Assembly: GCA_050955065.1 (NCBI GenBank)
Contig: JBPBQT010000464.1
Span: 1 to 8,331, forward strand
Length of the DNA stretch: 8,331 nt
Direction of reading: 5' to 3'
Source: Robbsia sp050955065
Lineage (GTDB): Bacteria; Pseudomonadota; Gammaproteobacteria; Burkholderiales; Burkholderiaceae
The first letter of the stretch is position 1. Each line of letters starts with the position of its first letter. Shown here piece after piece: positions 1 through 6,550 of the stretch. A program made the translations under genes and the position numbers. The notes beneath the pieces were generated by a model. The model was not told the DNA's origin, did not search any database, and worked only from the letters and a program-made list of their open reading frames with translations.

Positions 1-902
1 GCGCGCTGCGCTTTTCGGCGAAAGCGACGCTGGCTTTCGTGATGGCGGCCGGCTTCATCGCCGACACGTCGAGCCTGCCGCTGGTGGTGTCGAACCTGGT
101 GAACATCGTGTCGGCCGATTATTTCAGCATCGGTTTCGGCCGCTATGCCGCTGTCATGATACCGGTCGACATGGTCTCGGTGGCGGCCACGCTGGGAATG
201 CTGATGTGGTTCTTTCGCAAGGACATACCGGCCAATTACGACGTGGCCCAGTTGCAGGAGCCGGATGAGGCGATCCACGACCGCGCGACTTTCGTCGCCG
301 GATGGTGGGTGCTCGGCCTCCTGCTGGGCGGCTTCTTCTGGCTGGAGCGTCTGGGCGTGCCGATCAGCGCGGTTGCGGCGACGGGCGCCGCCTTGCTCCT
401 GGTGGTGGCCGCGCGCGGGCGCAAAATTTCGATACGCGAGGTGCTGGGCGATGCGCCATGGCAGGTGGTGATCTTCTCGTTGGGCATGTACCTGGTCGTC
501 TATGGTTTGCGCAACGCCGGCCTGACCGGTTACCTCACCGCGGCGCTCAACGCGTGCGCGAAATACGGCGTGTGGGGCGCGGCCCTGGGGACGGGACTGA
601 TCACGGCGATCCTTTCGTCCATCATGAACAACATGCCGACCGTGCTGATCGGCGCTTTGTCGATCGACGCCACGACCGCGCAGGGCGTGGTCCGCGAAGC
701 CATGATCTACGCGAATGTCATCGGCAGCGACCTGGGCCCGAAAATCACTCCCATCGGCAGCCTGGCGACGCTCCTATGGCTTCATGTCCTCGCGAGCAAG
801 GACATCAAAATCTCATGGGGATATTACTTCCGCGTCGGCATCGTATTGACGTTGCCGGTGCTTCTTCTCACGCTGGCAGCGCTCGCGGTGCGCCTTTCCT
901 AA
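1..902 (+). CDS. arsB: Arsenite efflux permease ArsB, 3' part (5' end outside window)
   Basis: ArsB is an inner-membrane permease that expels arsenite and antimonite, alone or with the ArsA ATPase. The reading frame is open from base 3 with no stop before the TAA at 900-902, giving 299 residues. The family is about 430 residues long, so roughly the first 130 are missing to the left. The ATG at 42 and GTG at 39 are internal codons, not starts, because the preceding residues (ALRFSAKATLAFV) already continue the ArsB fold. Diagnostic ArsB stretches seen are GFIADTSSLPLVVSNLVNIV near the start, FRKDIP, APWQVVIFSLGMYLVVYGLRNAGL, SSIMNNMPTVLIGALSIDA, and SDLGPKITPIGSLATLLWLHVL near the C-terminus. 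Several long hydrophobic segments fit membrane helices. It is the first visible gene of an ars operon, 13 bases ahead of arsC. The operon's regulator and promoter must lie left of the window. Identification is very secure. Confidence 0.96.
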   Translation, partial: ALRFSAKATLAFVMAAGFIADTSSLPLVVSNLVNIVSADYFSIGFGRYAAVMIPVDMVSVAATLGMLMWFFRKDIPANYDVAQLQEPDEAIHDRATFVAGWWVLGLLLGGFFWLERLGVPISAVAATGAALLLVVAARGRKISIREVLGDAPWQVVIFSLGMYLVVYGLRNAGLTGYLTAALNACAKYGVWGAALGTGLITAILSSIMNNMPTVLIGALSIDATTAQGVVREAMIYANVIGSDLGPKITPIGSLATLLWLHVLASKDIKISWGYYFRVGIVLTLPVLLLTLAALAVRLS

Positions 903-915
903 CGGAGACCTCTTC

Positions 916-1344
916 ATGAAAGTGACCATCTACCACAATCCGGATTGCGGCACGTCCCGCAACACCCTCGCGCTCATTCGCAACGCCGGCATCGAGCCGG
1001 TCGTCATCGAATATCTGAAAACGCCGCCGGATCGCGCGACGTTGACGGGCCTGATCGCCGGCAGTGGCTTGCGGGTCAGGGATGCGATTCGCCAGAAGGG
1101 GACACCCTATGCCGAGATGGGACTCGATGCGCCGTCGACGACCGACGCTGCGCTACTCGATGCGATGCTCGCCCATCCGATCCTGATCAATCGCCCCTTC
1201 GTGGCGTCGCCGCTCGGGGTACGGCTGTGTCGTCCTTCCGAACGGGTTCTCGACATCCTGAGCGAGCCGCAGCGCGGCGCTTTTATCAAGGAAGATGGCG
1301 AGCGCGTAATCGGTACCGACGGCAAGCGGGTGCCGCATGACTGA
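916..1344 (+). CDS. arsC: Arsenate reductase ArsC, glutaredoxin-dependent type
   Basis: This cytoplasmic enzyme reduces arsenate to arsenite with glutathione and glutaredoxin, producing the substrate that ArsB exports. The 142-residue length is normal for the R773/E. coli-type family. The N-terminus has the active-site motif HNPDCGTSRN, with the catalytic Cys11 and His7. Arg59, Arg93 (in INRPFV) and Arg106 sit where the three oxyanion-binding arginines of R773 ArsC (60, 94, 107) are expected, so the active site looks intact. The start is supported by a GGAG at 904-907, eight bases before the ATG. The gene follows arsB closely, and its 3' end overlaps the arsH start by eight bases, so the three genes are very probably one transcript. 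The thioredoxin-coupled phosphatase-like ArsC is excluded by the motif pattern. Confidence 0.96.
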   Translation: MKVTIYHNPDCGTSRNTLALIRNAGIEPVVIEYLKTPPDRATLTGLIAGSGLRVRDAIRQKGTPYAEMGLDAPSTTDAALLDAMLAHPILINRPFVASPLGVRLCRPSERVLDILSEPQRGAFIKEDGERVIGTDGKRVPHD

Positions 1345-2053
1345 AATTCCCGGATTGCCGAATATCGACGGTCAGCAGCTTGGCATGCCTTCGCTGGAGC
1401 GACTCGCTCCGGCGGGAGACTTGAATCATCCGCCGCGCATCCTGCTCCTGTACGGCTCGCTGCGCGAACGCTCGTTCAGCCGGTACCTCACCGAGGAGGC
1501 GGCGCGCATTCTCGAGCATTTCGGCGCGGAGGTGAAAATCTTCGACCCGACGGCGCTACCGATGGCCGGCAGCGTAGCCGAAGATCACGCGAAAGTCGTG
1601 GAGCTGCGTGCGCTATCGCTGTGGTCCGAAGGCCAGGTCTGGTGCAGTCCGGAGCGTCACGGTACGGTCACCGCGGTGATGAAAAACCAGATCGACTGGA
1701 TTCCGCTCGAGCAGGGCGCGCTTCGGCCCAGCCAGGGACGCACGCTGGCGGTGATGCAGGTGTGCGGCGGCTCGCAGTCCTTCAACGTCGTCAACACCCT
1801 TCGCTTGCTGGGACGCTGGATGCGCATGTTCACCATTCCGAACCAGTCGTCGGTACCGATGGCATACAAGGAGTTCGACGATGCCGGACGCATGCGTCCT
1901 TCCGCCTACTACGACCGTGTGGTCGACGTGATGGAAGAATTGTTCAAGATGACTCTTTTGCTGCGCGGTCGCACTGACTATCTCACCGATCGCTACAGCG
2001 AGCGCAACGCGCGACATATGAAAATCGTCTCCGCGCAAGTGGCGAAGATCTAG
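1337..2053 (+). CDS. arsH: ArsH, NADPH-dependent FMN oxidoreductase of organoarsenical resistance
   Basis: ArsH is a flavodoxin-fold NADPH:FMN reductase. Characterised members oxidise trivalent methyl- and aryl-arsenicals to the much less toxic pentavalent forms. The 238-residue length is typical. The FMN phosphate-binding motif GSLRERSFSR is at residues 40-49. Further family hallmarks are WCSPERHGTVTAVMKNQIDW at about 102-121, the stretch GRTLAVMQVCGGSQSFN at 134-150 and NVVNTLRLLGRWMRMFTIPNQ running on from there. The ATG overlaps the end of arsC by eight bases, so translation is probably coupled. The residues before the flavodoxin domain (about 1-33) match the usual ArsH N-terminal extension. 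It is the last gene of the + strand ars operon and ends 45 bases before the SDR remnant on the opposite strand. There is no sign of damage. Confidence 0.95.
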   Translation: MTEIPGLPNIDGQQLGMPSLERLAPAGDLNHPPRILLLYGSLRERSFSRYLTEEAARILEHFGAEVKIFDPTALPMAGSVAEDHAKVVELRALSLWSEGQVWCSPERHGTVTAVMKNQIDWIPLEQGALRPSQGRTLAVMQVCGGSQSFNVVNTLRLLGRWMRMFTIPNQSSVPMAYKEFDDAGRMRPSAYYDRVVDVMEELFKMTLLLRGRTDYLTDRYSERNARHMKIVSAQVAKI

Positions 2054-2097
2054 CACATCGGCGCGCCCGGTGACCGACGCATGCGCGATGCGCAAGC

Positions 2098-2250
2098 CTA
2101 CGAATTCAGCGTTCCGCCATCCACCGTGATGGTCTGGCCCGTGATGTAGGACGACGCTTCGCCGCACAGGAATCCGACCACGCCCGCGAATCCGGGCGAG
2201 GAATCTCGTGAAATCGGGATTTTGTCAAACCGGGCGAAGGTGTTTGCTGC
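2098..2250 (-). pseudogene. Remnant of a short-chain dehydrogenase/reductase (C-terminal end only)
   Basis: Reading the - strand leftwards to a TAG at 2098-2100 gives a peptide ending in GVVGFLCGEASSYITGQTITVDGGTLNS. The pattern FLC..ASSYITGQTITVDGG is the standard C-terminal signature of classical SDR enzymes such as 3-oxoacyl-ACP reductase-like proteins. Residues just before it (IPISRDSSPGFAGVVG) still resemble the usual IPLGR..P.E.AGVV stretch. Upstream of about 2226-2250 the similarity fades, and the frame reaches a TAG at 2308-2310 without any ATG or usable start. The Rossmann nucleotide motif and the catalytic Tyr-xxx-Lys are absent, so about 200 of the usual 250 residues are missing. 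The 5' part has been replaced by the end of the acetyltransferase gene. The left boundary is exact, the right one approximate. Which SDR it came from cannot be told. Confidence 0.72.
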
Positions 2251-2288
2251 ATCGCGAACGCCGGAGCGGAAGACGGCCCGGCGCTGCG

Positions 2289-2783
2289 TCAGGCGCCGAC
2301 GGTTTTGCTACGTCGCTCCATGATGACCACGTCATGCCAGGCACCATTCAGTTCACCCACCTTTTCCCGAAAACCCACTTCGCGAAATCCCGCTTTCGCG
2401 TGCAGCGACCGGCTGGCGCCGTTGACCGCGAAGATGCCGGCCACCAGCGTCCAGAACCCCCGGGCTTCCGACTCGGTTGTCATTTGCTCCAGCAGTGCGC
2501 GTCCGATGCCCTGACCGCGTGCATCCGACGCAATGTAGATGCTGATTTCCGCGACCCCTCGATAGGCGGGCCGGGAGGAATAGGCGCCGAGCGCCACCCA
2601 CCCGAGAATCCGGTCGTCCGTCTCCGCGACCAGCCGGCATGCGGTGAGATGTCCACGGTCCCATATGTCATATTCCGGAACCTCCGTCTGGAACGTCGCG
2701 ATGCCGGTCGCGATTCCCTCCGCGTAGATTCGTCGAACGTCGGGCCAGTCGTCTTCCGACATCGATCGGATATAAATCGTCAT
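2289..2783 (-). CDS. arsN1: GNAT N-acetyltransferase, probable arsinothricin/phosphinothricin acetyltransferase ArsN1
   Basis: This is a 164-residue single-domain GNAT enzyme. It resembles the phosphinothricin acetyltransferase/ArsN1 group, which uses acetyl-CoA to acetylate the amino group of glutamate analogues, inactivating phosphinothricin and, for ArsN1, arsinothricin. Visible family features are RRIYAEGIATGIATFQTEVP (18-37), SSRPAYRGVAEISIYIA (69-85), the acetyl-CoA pyrophosphate loop RGQGIG (89-94, R-x-x-G-x-G), RSLHAKAGFREVG (125-137) and the C-terminal WHDVVIMERR (149-158). Arginines 71 and 75 lie in the segment that lines the substrate pocket in this family. A GGGAG on the - strand (2794-2798) stands ten bases before the ATG. 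The gene is convergent with arsH, which supports an arsenic role, and it follows the IclR gene on the same strand after a 97-base gap. The GNAT/PAT family is certain. The ArsN1 substrate is inferred from similarity and context; phosphinothricin, methionine sulfoximine or amino acids remain possible. Confidence 0.8.
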   Translation of the reverse strand: MTIYIRSMSEDDWPDVRRIYAEGIATGIATFQTEVPEYDIWDRGHLTACRLVAETDDRILGWVALGAYSSRPAYRGVAEISIYIASDARGQGIGRALLEQMTTESEARGFWTLVAGIFAVNGASRSLHAKAGFREVGFREKVGELNGAWHDVVIMERRSKTVGA

Positions 2784-2880
2784 CGTTCTCGCGCTCCCTG
2801 TTTTCCGGCCCGACGCTTCATGGACTTTGCCGGCCCAGTGACCGCGGGCATTCGTTGGTCAACAACCTTCGCCGCCATTC

Positions 2881-3657
2881 TCATGCGACATTCTGCAAGC
2901 GTCGATGCAGCCGGGCGCCATGGTCAAGCAACGCCTCGACCAAGGTCTGCCGGCGAGTTCTGAAGCGCCCACTCGGCACCGGCATCGCCAGGGCATAGTA
3001 CGTATCTCTGGTCGCCACCGCGATGGCGACCGCGCTGACCTCGTCGAATTCTTCCTCTTCCTCGACCGCGTAGCCCAGCTTCCGCACATCGGCCATTTCG
3101 CGTCGCAGACGCGCGACATCGATGCGGGTGCCGCGCTGCGCATCGGCGATTATAGCCGACTGCTCTTTTTCGGGAAGCGCCGCCAGGATCGCCTTTCCGG
3201 GCGCGGACGAAGACAATCCCACGATCGATACGGGCGTCAGCACCACCCTGAGCGGCTGGGTGCACGAGAGCGTTTCCATCACGACGATGTTTCCTTCGCC
3301 GAGGACGCACAGCGCGACCGATTCATTGACCTCCGCGTGAAGCTCGTGCATTGCCGAACGCAGGATATCGAGAGGGCTGTCGTTCAGCCCCGCCGCCAGT
3401 TCGGCGATCGCCGGGCCCAGCCGGGAGCCGCCGGGCGACTGGACGATGAGTCGATCTTCTTCCAGCGCGCCGATGATTCTCTGAATGGTGGAACGCGGCA
3501 AGCCCACCTTCGCCGCGATGGCCCCATGACTCATGCCTTCGCCCCGGTGCTCGGCCAGCGTTCGCAGCACCGAGACCGCGCGACGGATGACCTGGATGCC
3601 GGCGCGTCCGTCGGTAAGCGCGTCGTGTCGAATTGTCGCATCGTCGCGTTCCGTCAT
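2881..3657 (-). CDS. IclR-family transcriptional regulator
   Basis: This is a 258-residue DNA-binding regulator of the usual IclR length. It has an N-terminal winged helix-turn-helix (about 20-80: IQVIRRAVSVLRTLAEH, then the recognition region AAKVGLPRSTIQRIIGALEE) and a C-terminal effector-binding domain (about 90-250). The effector domain includes the conserved LSSSAPGKAILAALP (148-162), RGTRID and GYAVEEEEEFDEVSAVAIAV (195-214). I chose the ATG at 3655-3657 because a GGAG lies six bases upstream of it. The ATG at 3667-3669, four codons earlier, overlaps that same GGAG and has no ribosome site of its own. The gene diverges from the efflux operon, and the shared 155-base gap holds a strong inverted repeat, so it most likely controls the pump and itself. 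IclR proteins often sense aromatic or small carboxylic acids; the ligand here is unknown. It might also be co-transcribed with the acetyltransferase downstream. Confidence 0.93.
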   Translation of the reverse strand: MTERDDATIRHDALTDGRAGIQVIRRAVSVLRTLAEHRGEGMSHGAIAAKVGLPRSTIQRIIGALEEDRLIVQSPGGSRLGPAIAELAAGLNDSPLDILRSAMHELHAEVNESVALCVLGEGNIVVMETLSCTQPLRVVLTPVSIVGLSSSAPGKAILAALPEKEQSAIIADAQRGTRIDVARLRREMADVRKLGYAVEEEEEFDEVSAVAIAVATRDTYYALAMPVPSGRFRTRRQTLVEALLDHGARLHRRLQNVA

Positions 3658-3663
3658 TGAAGA

Positions 3664-3667
3664 CTCC
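3664..3667 (-). promoter_or_regulatory. Ribosome binding site deciding the IclR start
   Basis: The - strand reads GGAG here, six bases ahead of the ATG at 3655-3657. It lies just inside the alternative upstream ATG (3667-3669), which lacks a comparable site, and so favours the shorter 258-residue protein. Confidence 0.6.
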
Positions 3668-3674
3668 ATGAAGT

Positions 3675-3717
3675 AGTGATACAGTGCATCGCATTGTGAT
3701 TCAGTGTATCACAATGC
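3675..3717. promoter_or_regulatory. Candidate operator: perfect inverted repeat plus a direct-repeat half-site
   Basis: GCATTGTGAT (3691-3700) and ATCACAATGC (3708-3717) form a perfect 10-bp inverted repeat around a 7-base spacer. A 12-base half-site with consensus (A/T)GTGAT(A/T)CA(G/C)TG occurs three times: at 3675-3686 (+), 3695-3706 (+) and 3702-3713 (-). The first two copies are exactly 20 bases apart, about two helical turns, and the 20-base blocks starting at 3677 and 3697 agree at 16 of 20 positions. Such an array, an inverted pair plus one direct copy, resembles the operators described for IclR-family regulators such as PcaU. It lies between the divergent regulator and pump genes. 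The binding protein is inferred to be the adjacent IclR product. I could not assign convincing -35/-10 boxes in either direction. Confidence 0.75.
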
Positions 3718-3802
3718 GGTCATCCTATCGAGCATGCGCGACGGTCGTCGCCCTGATTTTCGCCTTGGTCTTCGCCCCGGATGGCAGCGCTACTTCATTA
3801 CC

Positions 3803-3806
3803 GGGG
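3803..3806 (+). promoter_or_regulatory. Ribosome binding site supporting a TTG start of the MFS gene
   Basis: GGGG followed by a run of A lies six bases before the in-frame TTG at 3813-3815. Neither the upstream GTG (3684) nor the upstream ATG (3714) of the same frame has a purine-rich site; both fall inside the candidate operator. Confidence 0.45.
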
Positions 3807-3812
3807 AAAAAC

Positions 3813-5360
3813 TTGGATAAAAAACCGCTGCTGGGTCTCGCAGGCGTCATCGTCGCCGCCATGACCGCCGAGTTCAACGATCAGCTGAGTTCGCTGGCGT
3901 TGGTCGACATTCGCGGCGCGCTGGGCATCAGCCACGATGCGGGAACCTGGATCGAGAGTGTGTACGTCTCGTCGATGGTCGTCGGCATGGCGATTTCGCC
4001 ATGTTGGGCGGCGGCGGTGACCTTGCGCCGGATGGTGTTGTTCGCCATTTTTCTGAGCGGTCTGTCGAGCATGCTCATTCCGTTCTCGCCCGACCTCGCC
4101 GTCTTCCTTGGCTTGCGAATCCTGCAGGGGCTTGCGCACGGTCTGACGATTCCGCTGTTGATGACCACGGCGCTGCGCTTTCTCACGCCGTCGATCCGGC
4201 TTTACGGACTGGCGTGTTACGCGTTGACAGCGACCTTTTTCCCCAATCTCAGCGCCGCTTTGTCCACGCTGTGGACCGACGTCGTCGACTGGCGCTTCGT
4301 TTTTCTGGAAACCGCGCCCCTTTGCACGTTGGCGGGATTGCTCGTCTGGTATGGCATGCCGCAGGATGCGACGAATTACCCGCGGCTGCGCAAATACGAT
4401 TGGCGGGGCACGTTGCTTGTGATCGTCGGATTGGGCTCGCTGACCACGATGCTCGAGCACGGCAATCGCCTCGACTGGTTCAACTCGCCGTTGATCGCGA
4501 CGCTGGCGCTCGTGAGCGCGGTGGCCGTGCCGCTGCTGTTCGTCAACGAATGGTTTCACGACGCGCCGCTCGTCAAGCCCCAGTTATTCGGGCAACGCAA
4601 CTTTGCGTACGGCGTCTTCACCCTGTTTTGTTTCATCATCATTTCGTTGTCGGCTTCGTCGATTCCGTTGACCTATCTGCAGGATGTGCAGGGTTACCGG
4701 CTCCAGCAGGCCTATCTGGTGACGGGCGAAGTGGCGGCGTTGCAGCTCGTGTTTCTGCCGATCCTCGTCAAGATACTCGACGTCGAGTGGGTGGACAGCC
4801 GCTGGGTCAATGGCTTCGGGCTGCTCTGCGTCATCGGCGCGTGCATTGGCAGCAGCTTTCTCGACGCTTCCTGGAATCGCGACCAATTCTATTTGTGGCA
4901 AGGTATTTCCGGATTGGGGCAAGCCTGCATCGTGCTGTCGCTCCTCATGATGGCGACGAATACCGTGGCCCCGGAAAACGGCGTGTTCGCCTCCTCGATG
5001 GTCAATATGCCCCGTGCGGTGAGCGAAGCGCTGGGCGCCTGCGTGCTCGATCTGATGCAGCGCTTTCGCGGCCAGTTGCACACGACGCGGCTCCTGGAGC
5101 AGTCGGGGGCGCATCGGTTCCAGGTGCTTCAGGGTCCGATCGTCGATCCACGCCATCCGCCGCCACTGCTGGCGGACGGCGCCCAACGCGTCGCCAATAG
5201 CCTGAGCACGTTTCACAGTTCGATCGTCGCGCAGCGCACGGTCATGGTGATCAGCGACGACTACCTTTTGATGGCGGGATTTGCCGCGGTGGTTTTCATG
5301 GTCCTGCTCGTCTTGCCCGTGCGCACGTATCCGCCCCGTATCGCATTGATGAAGAAATAA
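3813..5360 (+). CDS. DHA2 (EmrB/QacA) major facilitator efflux transporter
   Basis: This inner-membrane proton-driven exporter probably moves toxic organic compounds into the HlyD/NodT conduit encoded next to it. The 515 residues contain many hydrophobic helices, consistent with the 14-helix DHA2 layout. Features seen are the N-terminal LLGLAGVIVAAMTAEFNDQ, ALVDIRGALGISHDAGTWI, a motif-A-like loop (ISPCWAAAVTLRRM), motif B RILQGLAHG (Arg102, Gln105, Gly106), DWRFVFLE (about 159-166), and LEHGNRLDWF followed by KPQLFGQRNFAYG in the second half. The usual LDTT of helix 1 is absent, and motif C, normally GP..GG, is degenerate (FFPNLSAALS, about 143-152). Both traits occur in a proteobacterial EmrB subgroup. 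The frame is open upstream to a GTG at 3684 and an ATG at 3714, which would add 43 or 33 residues. I prefer the TTG because it matches the family N-terminus, has a ribosome site and avoids the operator. It is the first gene of the pump operon. Confidence 0.88.
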   Translation: MDKKPLLGLAGVIVAAMTAEFNDQLSSLALVDIRGALGISHDAGTWIESVYVSSMVVGMAISPCWAAAVTLRRMVLFAIFLSGLSSMLIPFSPDLAVFLGLRILQGLAHGLTIPLLMTTALRFLTPSIRLYGLACYALTATFFPNLSAALSTLWTDVVDWRFVFLETAPLCTLAGLLVWYGMPQDATNYPRLRKYDWRGTLLVIVGLGSLTTMLEHGNRLDWFNSPLIATLALVSAVAVPLLFVNEWFHDAPLVKPQLFGQRNFAYGVFTLFCFIIISLSASSIPLTYLQDVQGYRLQQAYLVTGEVAALQLVFLPILVKILDVEWVDSRWVNGFGLLCVIGACIGSSFLDASWNRDQFYLWQGISGLGQACIVLSLLMMATNTVAPENGVFASSMVNMPRAVSEALGACVLDLMQRFRGQLHTTRLLEQSGAHRFQVLQGPIVDPRHPPPLLADGAQRVANSLSTFHSSIVAQRTVMVISDDYLLMAGFAAVVFMVLLVLPVRTYPPRIALMKK

Positions 5361-5370
5361 ATCCAAACTC

Positions 5371-6540
5371 ATGAACGATCAATCCCAAAATTCCGCGACT
5401 TCCGCACCGGCGGCATCTCAAACGTCGAAGACCGACACCCCCGCGCCCGCGAAGAAAAAGCCGCTCTGGCCCTGGTCCATCGGCGGCATCGTCATCGTCG
5501 GTTTCATCGTCGTGGTTCTGGCGATCATCTGGTATCCGAGCCCGGATGCCAAAACGGACGATGCCAGCGTCACCGCGCACTACTCGACCGTCGCGCCACG
5601 GGTCGCGGGTCAGGTGACCAGCGTCCCCGTTCGTGACAATCAGTTGGTTCATGCAGGGGATTTGCTGGCCACCATCGACGACCGGAATTACGTCATCGCC
5701 GTGGAGAAGGCCAAGGCGCAACTCGCGCACGATCGCGATGAGGTGACGAATTCCGCGGCGTCGATCGCGCGCCAGCCCTCGGTGATCGGCCAGAACGACG
5801 CGCAGGTGGCCCAGGTGGAACCGCGTGTGGTACTGGCCCGGCAGAATGCCGCGCGATACACGAATCTGGCCGATGCCGGGTCCGGATCGAGACAGGATCA
5901 GCAACAGGCCGAGGCAACGCTGCGCGAGCAACTGGCCGACCTGGCCGCGGCGCAGGCCGCCGCACGCGGCGCGCGTCGTCAGTCCGACATCCTCAAGGCC
6001 CAGCAGGCCGCGGCGGAAGCGACGGTCCAGGCGGACGAAGCCGATCTTGAGCAGGCGAACCTCAATCTCGGCTACACGCGCATTGTCGCGCCGGTGGACG
6101 GGATGGTGGGAGAGCTTTCGGTGCATGCCGGCAATTACGTGAGCGCGGGTTCGTCGTTGCTGGTGGTGGTGCCGTTGCAGGGCGTGTATGTCGAAGCGGA
6201 ATATCGGGAATTGGCGCTGCGGCACATGATGGCGGGACAGCACGTCAAGATCCATGTCGACGCATACGACATCGATCTGGATGGCATCGTCGACAGCATT
6301 CCGCCGGCTTCCGGGAGTGTGTTCGCCGCCGTCGCTCCCGACAATGCGACGGGCAACTACACGAAGATCGTGCAGCGGCTCCCGGTGAAGATCGTGTTCG
6401 TTCCGGGCCAGCCGGACGTGTCGCTGCTGCGTCTGGGCATGTCCGTGGAAACCACGGTCCGGACGGGATTGGCCGATGTCGCCGGACGCACGCGCGACGC
6501 GTCGACCGATGCTTCATCGTTTTCCGCCGCGTCCCACTGA
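5371..6540 (+). CDS. HlyD/EmrA-family periplasmic adaptor (membrane fusion protein)
   Basis: This is the periplasmic adaptor that links the MFS transporter to the outer-membrane channel. Its 389 residues show a short cytoplasmic tail rich in Ser, Ala, Thr and Pro ending in KKK (1-30), one membrane helix (about 36-55), and a first lipoyl half with VAPRVAGQVTSVPVRDNQLVHAGD (about 74-97, written here for its pattern only). An Ala/Gln/Glu-rich coiled-coil hairpin follows (about 108-230). The second lipoyl half is GYTRIVAPVDGMVGELSVH (234-252). A beta-barrel carries the EmrA-like NATGNYTKIVQRLPVKI (325-341) and LRLGMSVETTV (354-364). There is no lipoprotein signal, which fits the EmrA type rather than the AcrA type. 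It starts ten bases after the MFS stop; the ribosome site is weak, so translation may be coupled. EmrA-like identity is firm; the substrate is unknown. Confidence 0.94.
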   Translation: MNDQSQNSATSAPAASQTSKTDTPAPAKKKPLWPWSIGGIVIVGFIVVVLAIIWYPSPDAKTDDASVTAHYSTVAPRVAGQVTSVPVRDNQLVHAGDLLATIDDRNYVIAVEKAKAQLAHDRDEVTNSAASIARQPSVIGQNDAQVAQVEPRVVLARQNAARYTNLADAGSGSRQDQQQAEATLREQLADLAAAQAAARGARRQSDILKAQQAAAEATVQADEADLEQANLNLGYTRIVAPVDGMVGELSVHAGNYVSAGSSLLVVVPLQGVYVEAEYRELALRHMMAGQHVKIHVDAYDIDLDGIVDSIPPASGSVFAAVAPDNATGNYTKIVQRLPVKIVFVPGQPDVSLLRLGMSVETTVRTGLADVAGRTRDASTDASSFSAASH

Positions 6541-6550
6541 GGCCACCCAC

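Noticed and set aside
2082..2094. Small hairpin TGCGC-gat-GCGCA after arsH as a terminator
   Set aside because: Only a 5-bp stem and no run of T on either strand; too weak to call a rho-independent terminator.
2784..2880. TTGACC on the - strand as a separate promoter for the acetyltransferase
   Set aside because: A -35-like hexamer is present, but no acceptable -10 box lies at 16-18 bases; co-transcription with the IclR gene is equally possible.
2208..2963. 251-codon open frame on the + strand across the acetyltransferase gene
   Set aside because: It is rich in Arg, Pro, Gly and Ala with no recognisable domain, lies antisense to a clear GNAT gene and runs through the intergenic gap; typical of a GC-rich shadow frame.
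2905..3660. 251-codon open frame on the + strand opposite the IclR gene
   Set aside because: Exact antisense of a well-supported regulator; Arg/Asp/His-rich shadow composition and no motif.
3684..3812. Signal peptide on the MFS protein
   Set aside because: The hydrophobic leader arises only if the start is placed inside the operator; MFS transporters do not carry cleaved signal peptides, and a better start exists at 3813.
4001..5200. 399-codon open frame on the + strand inside the MFS gene
   Set aside because: Arg/Ala-rich out-of-frame reading of the transporter; no hydrophobic pattern or domain of its own.
5296..6255. 319-codon open frame on the - strand opposite the adaptor gene
   Set aside because: Antisense shadow; it reads through the junction of two well-supported genes and has a biased composition.
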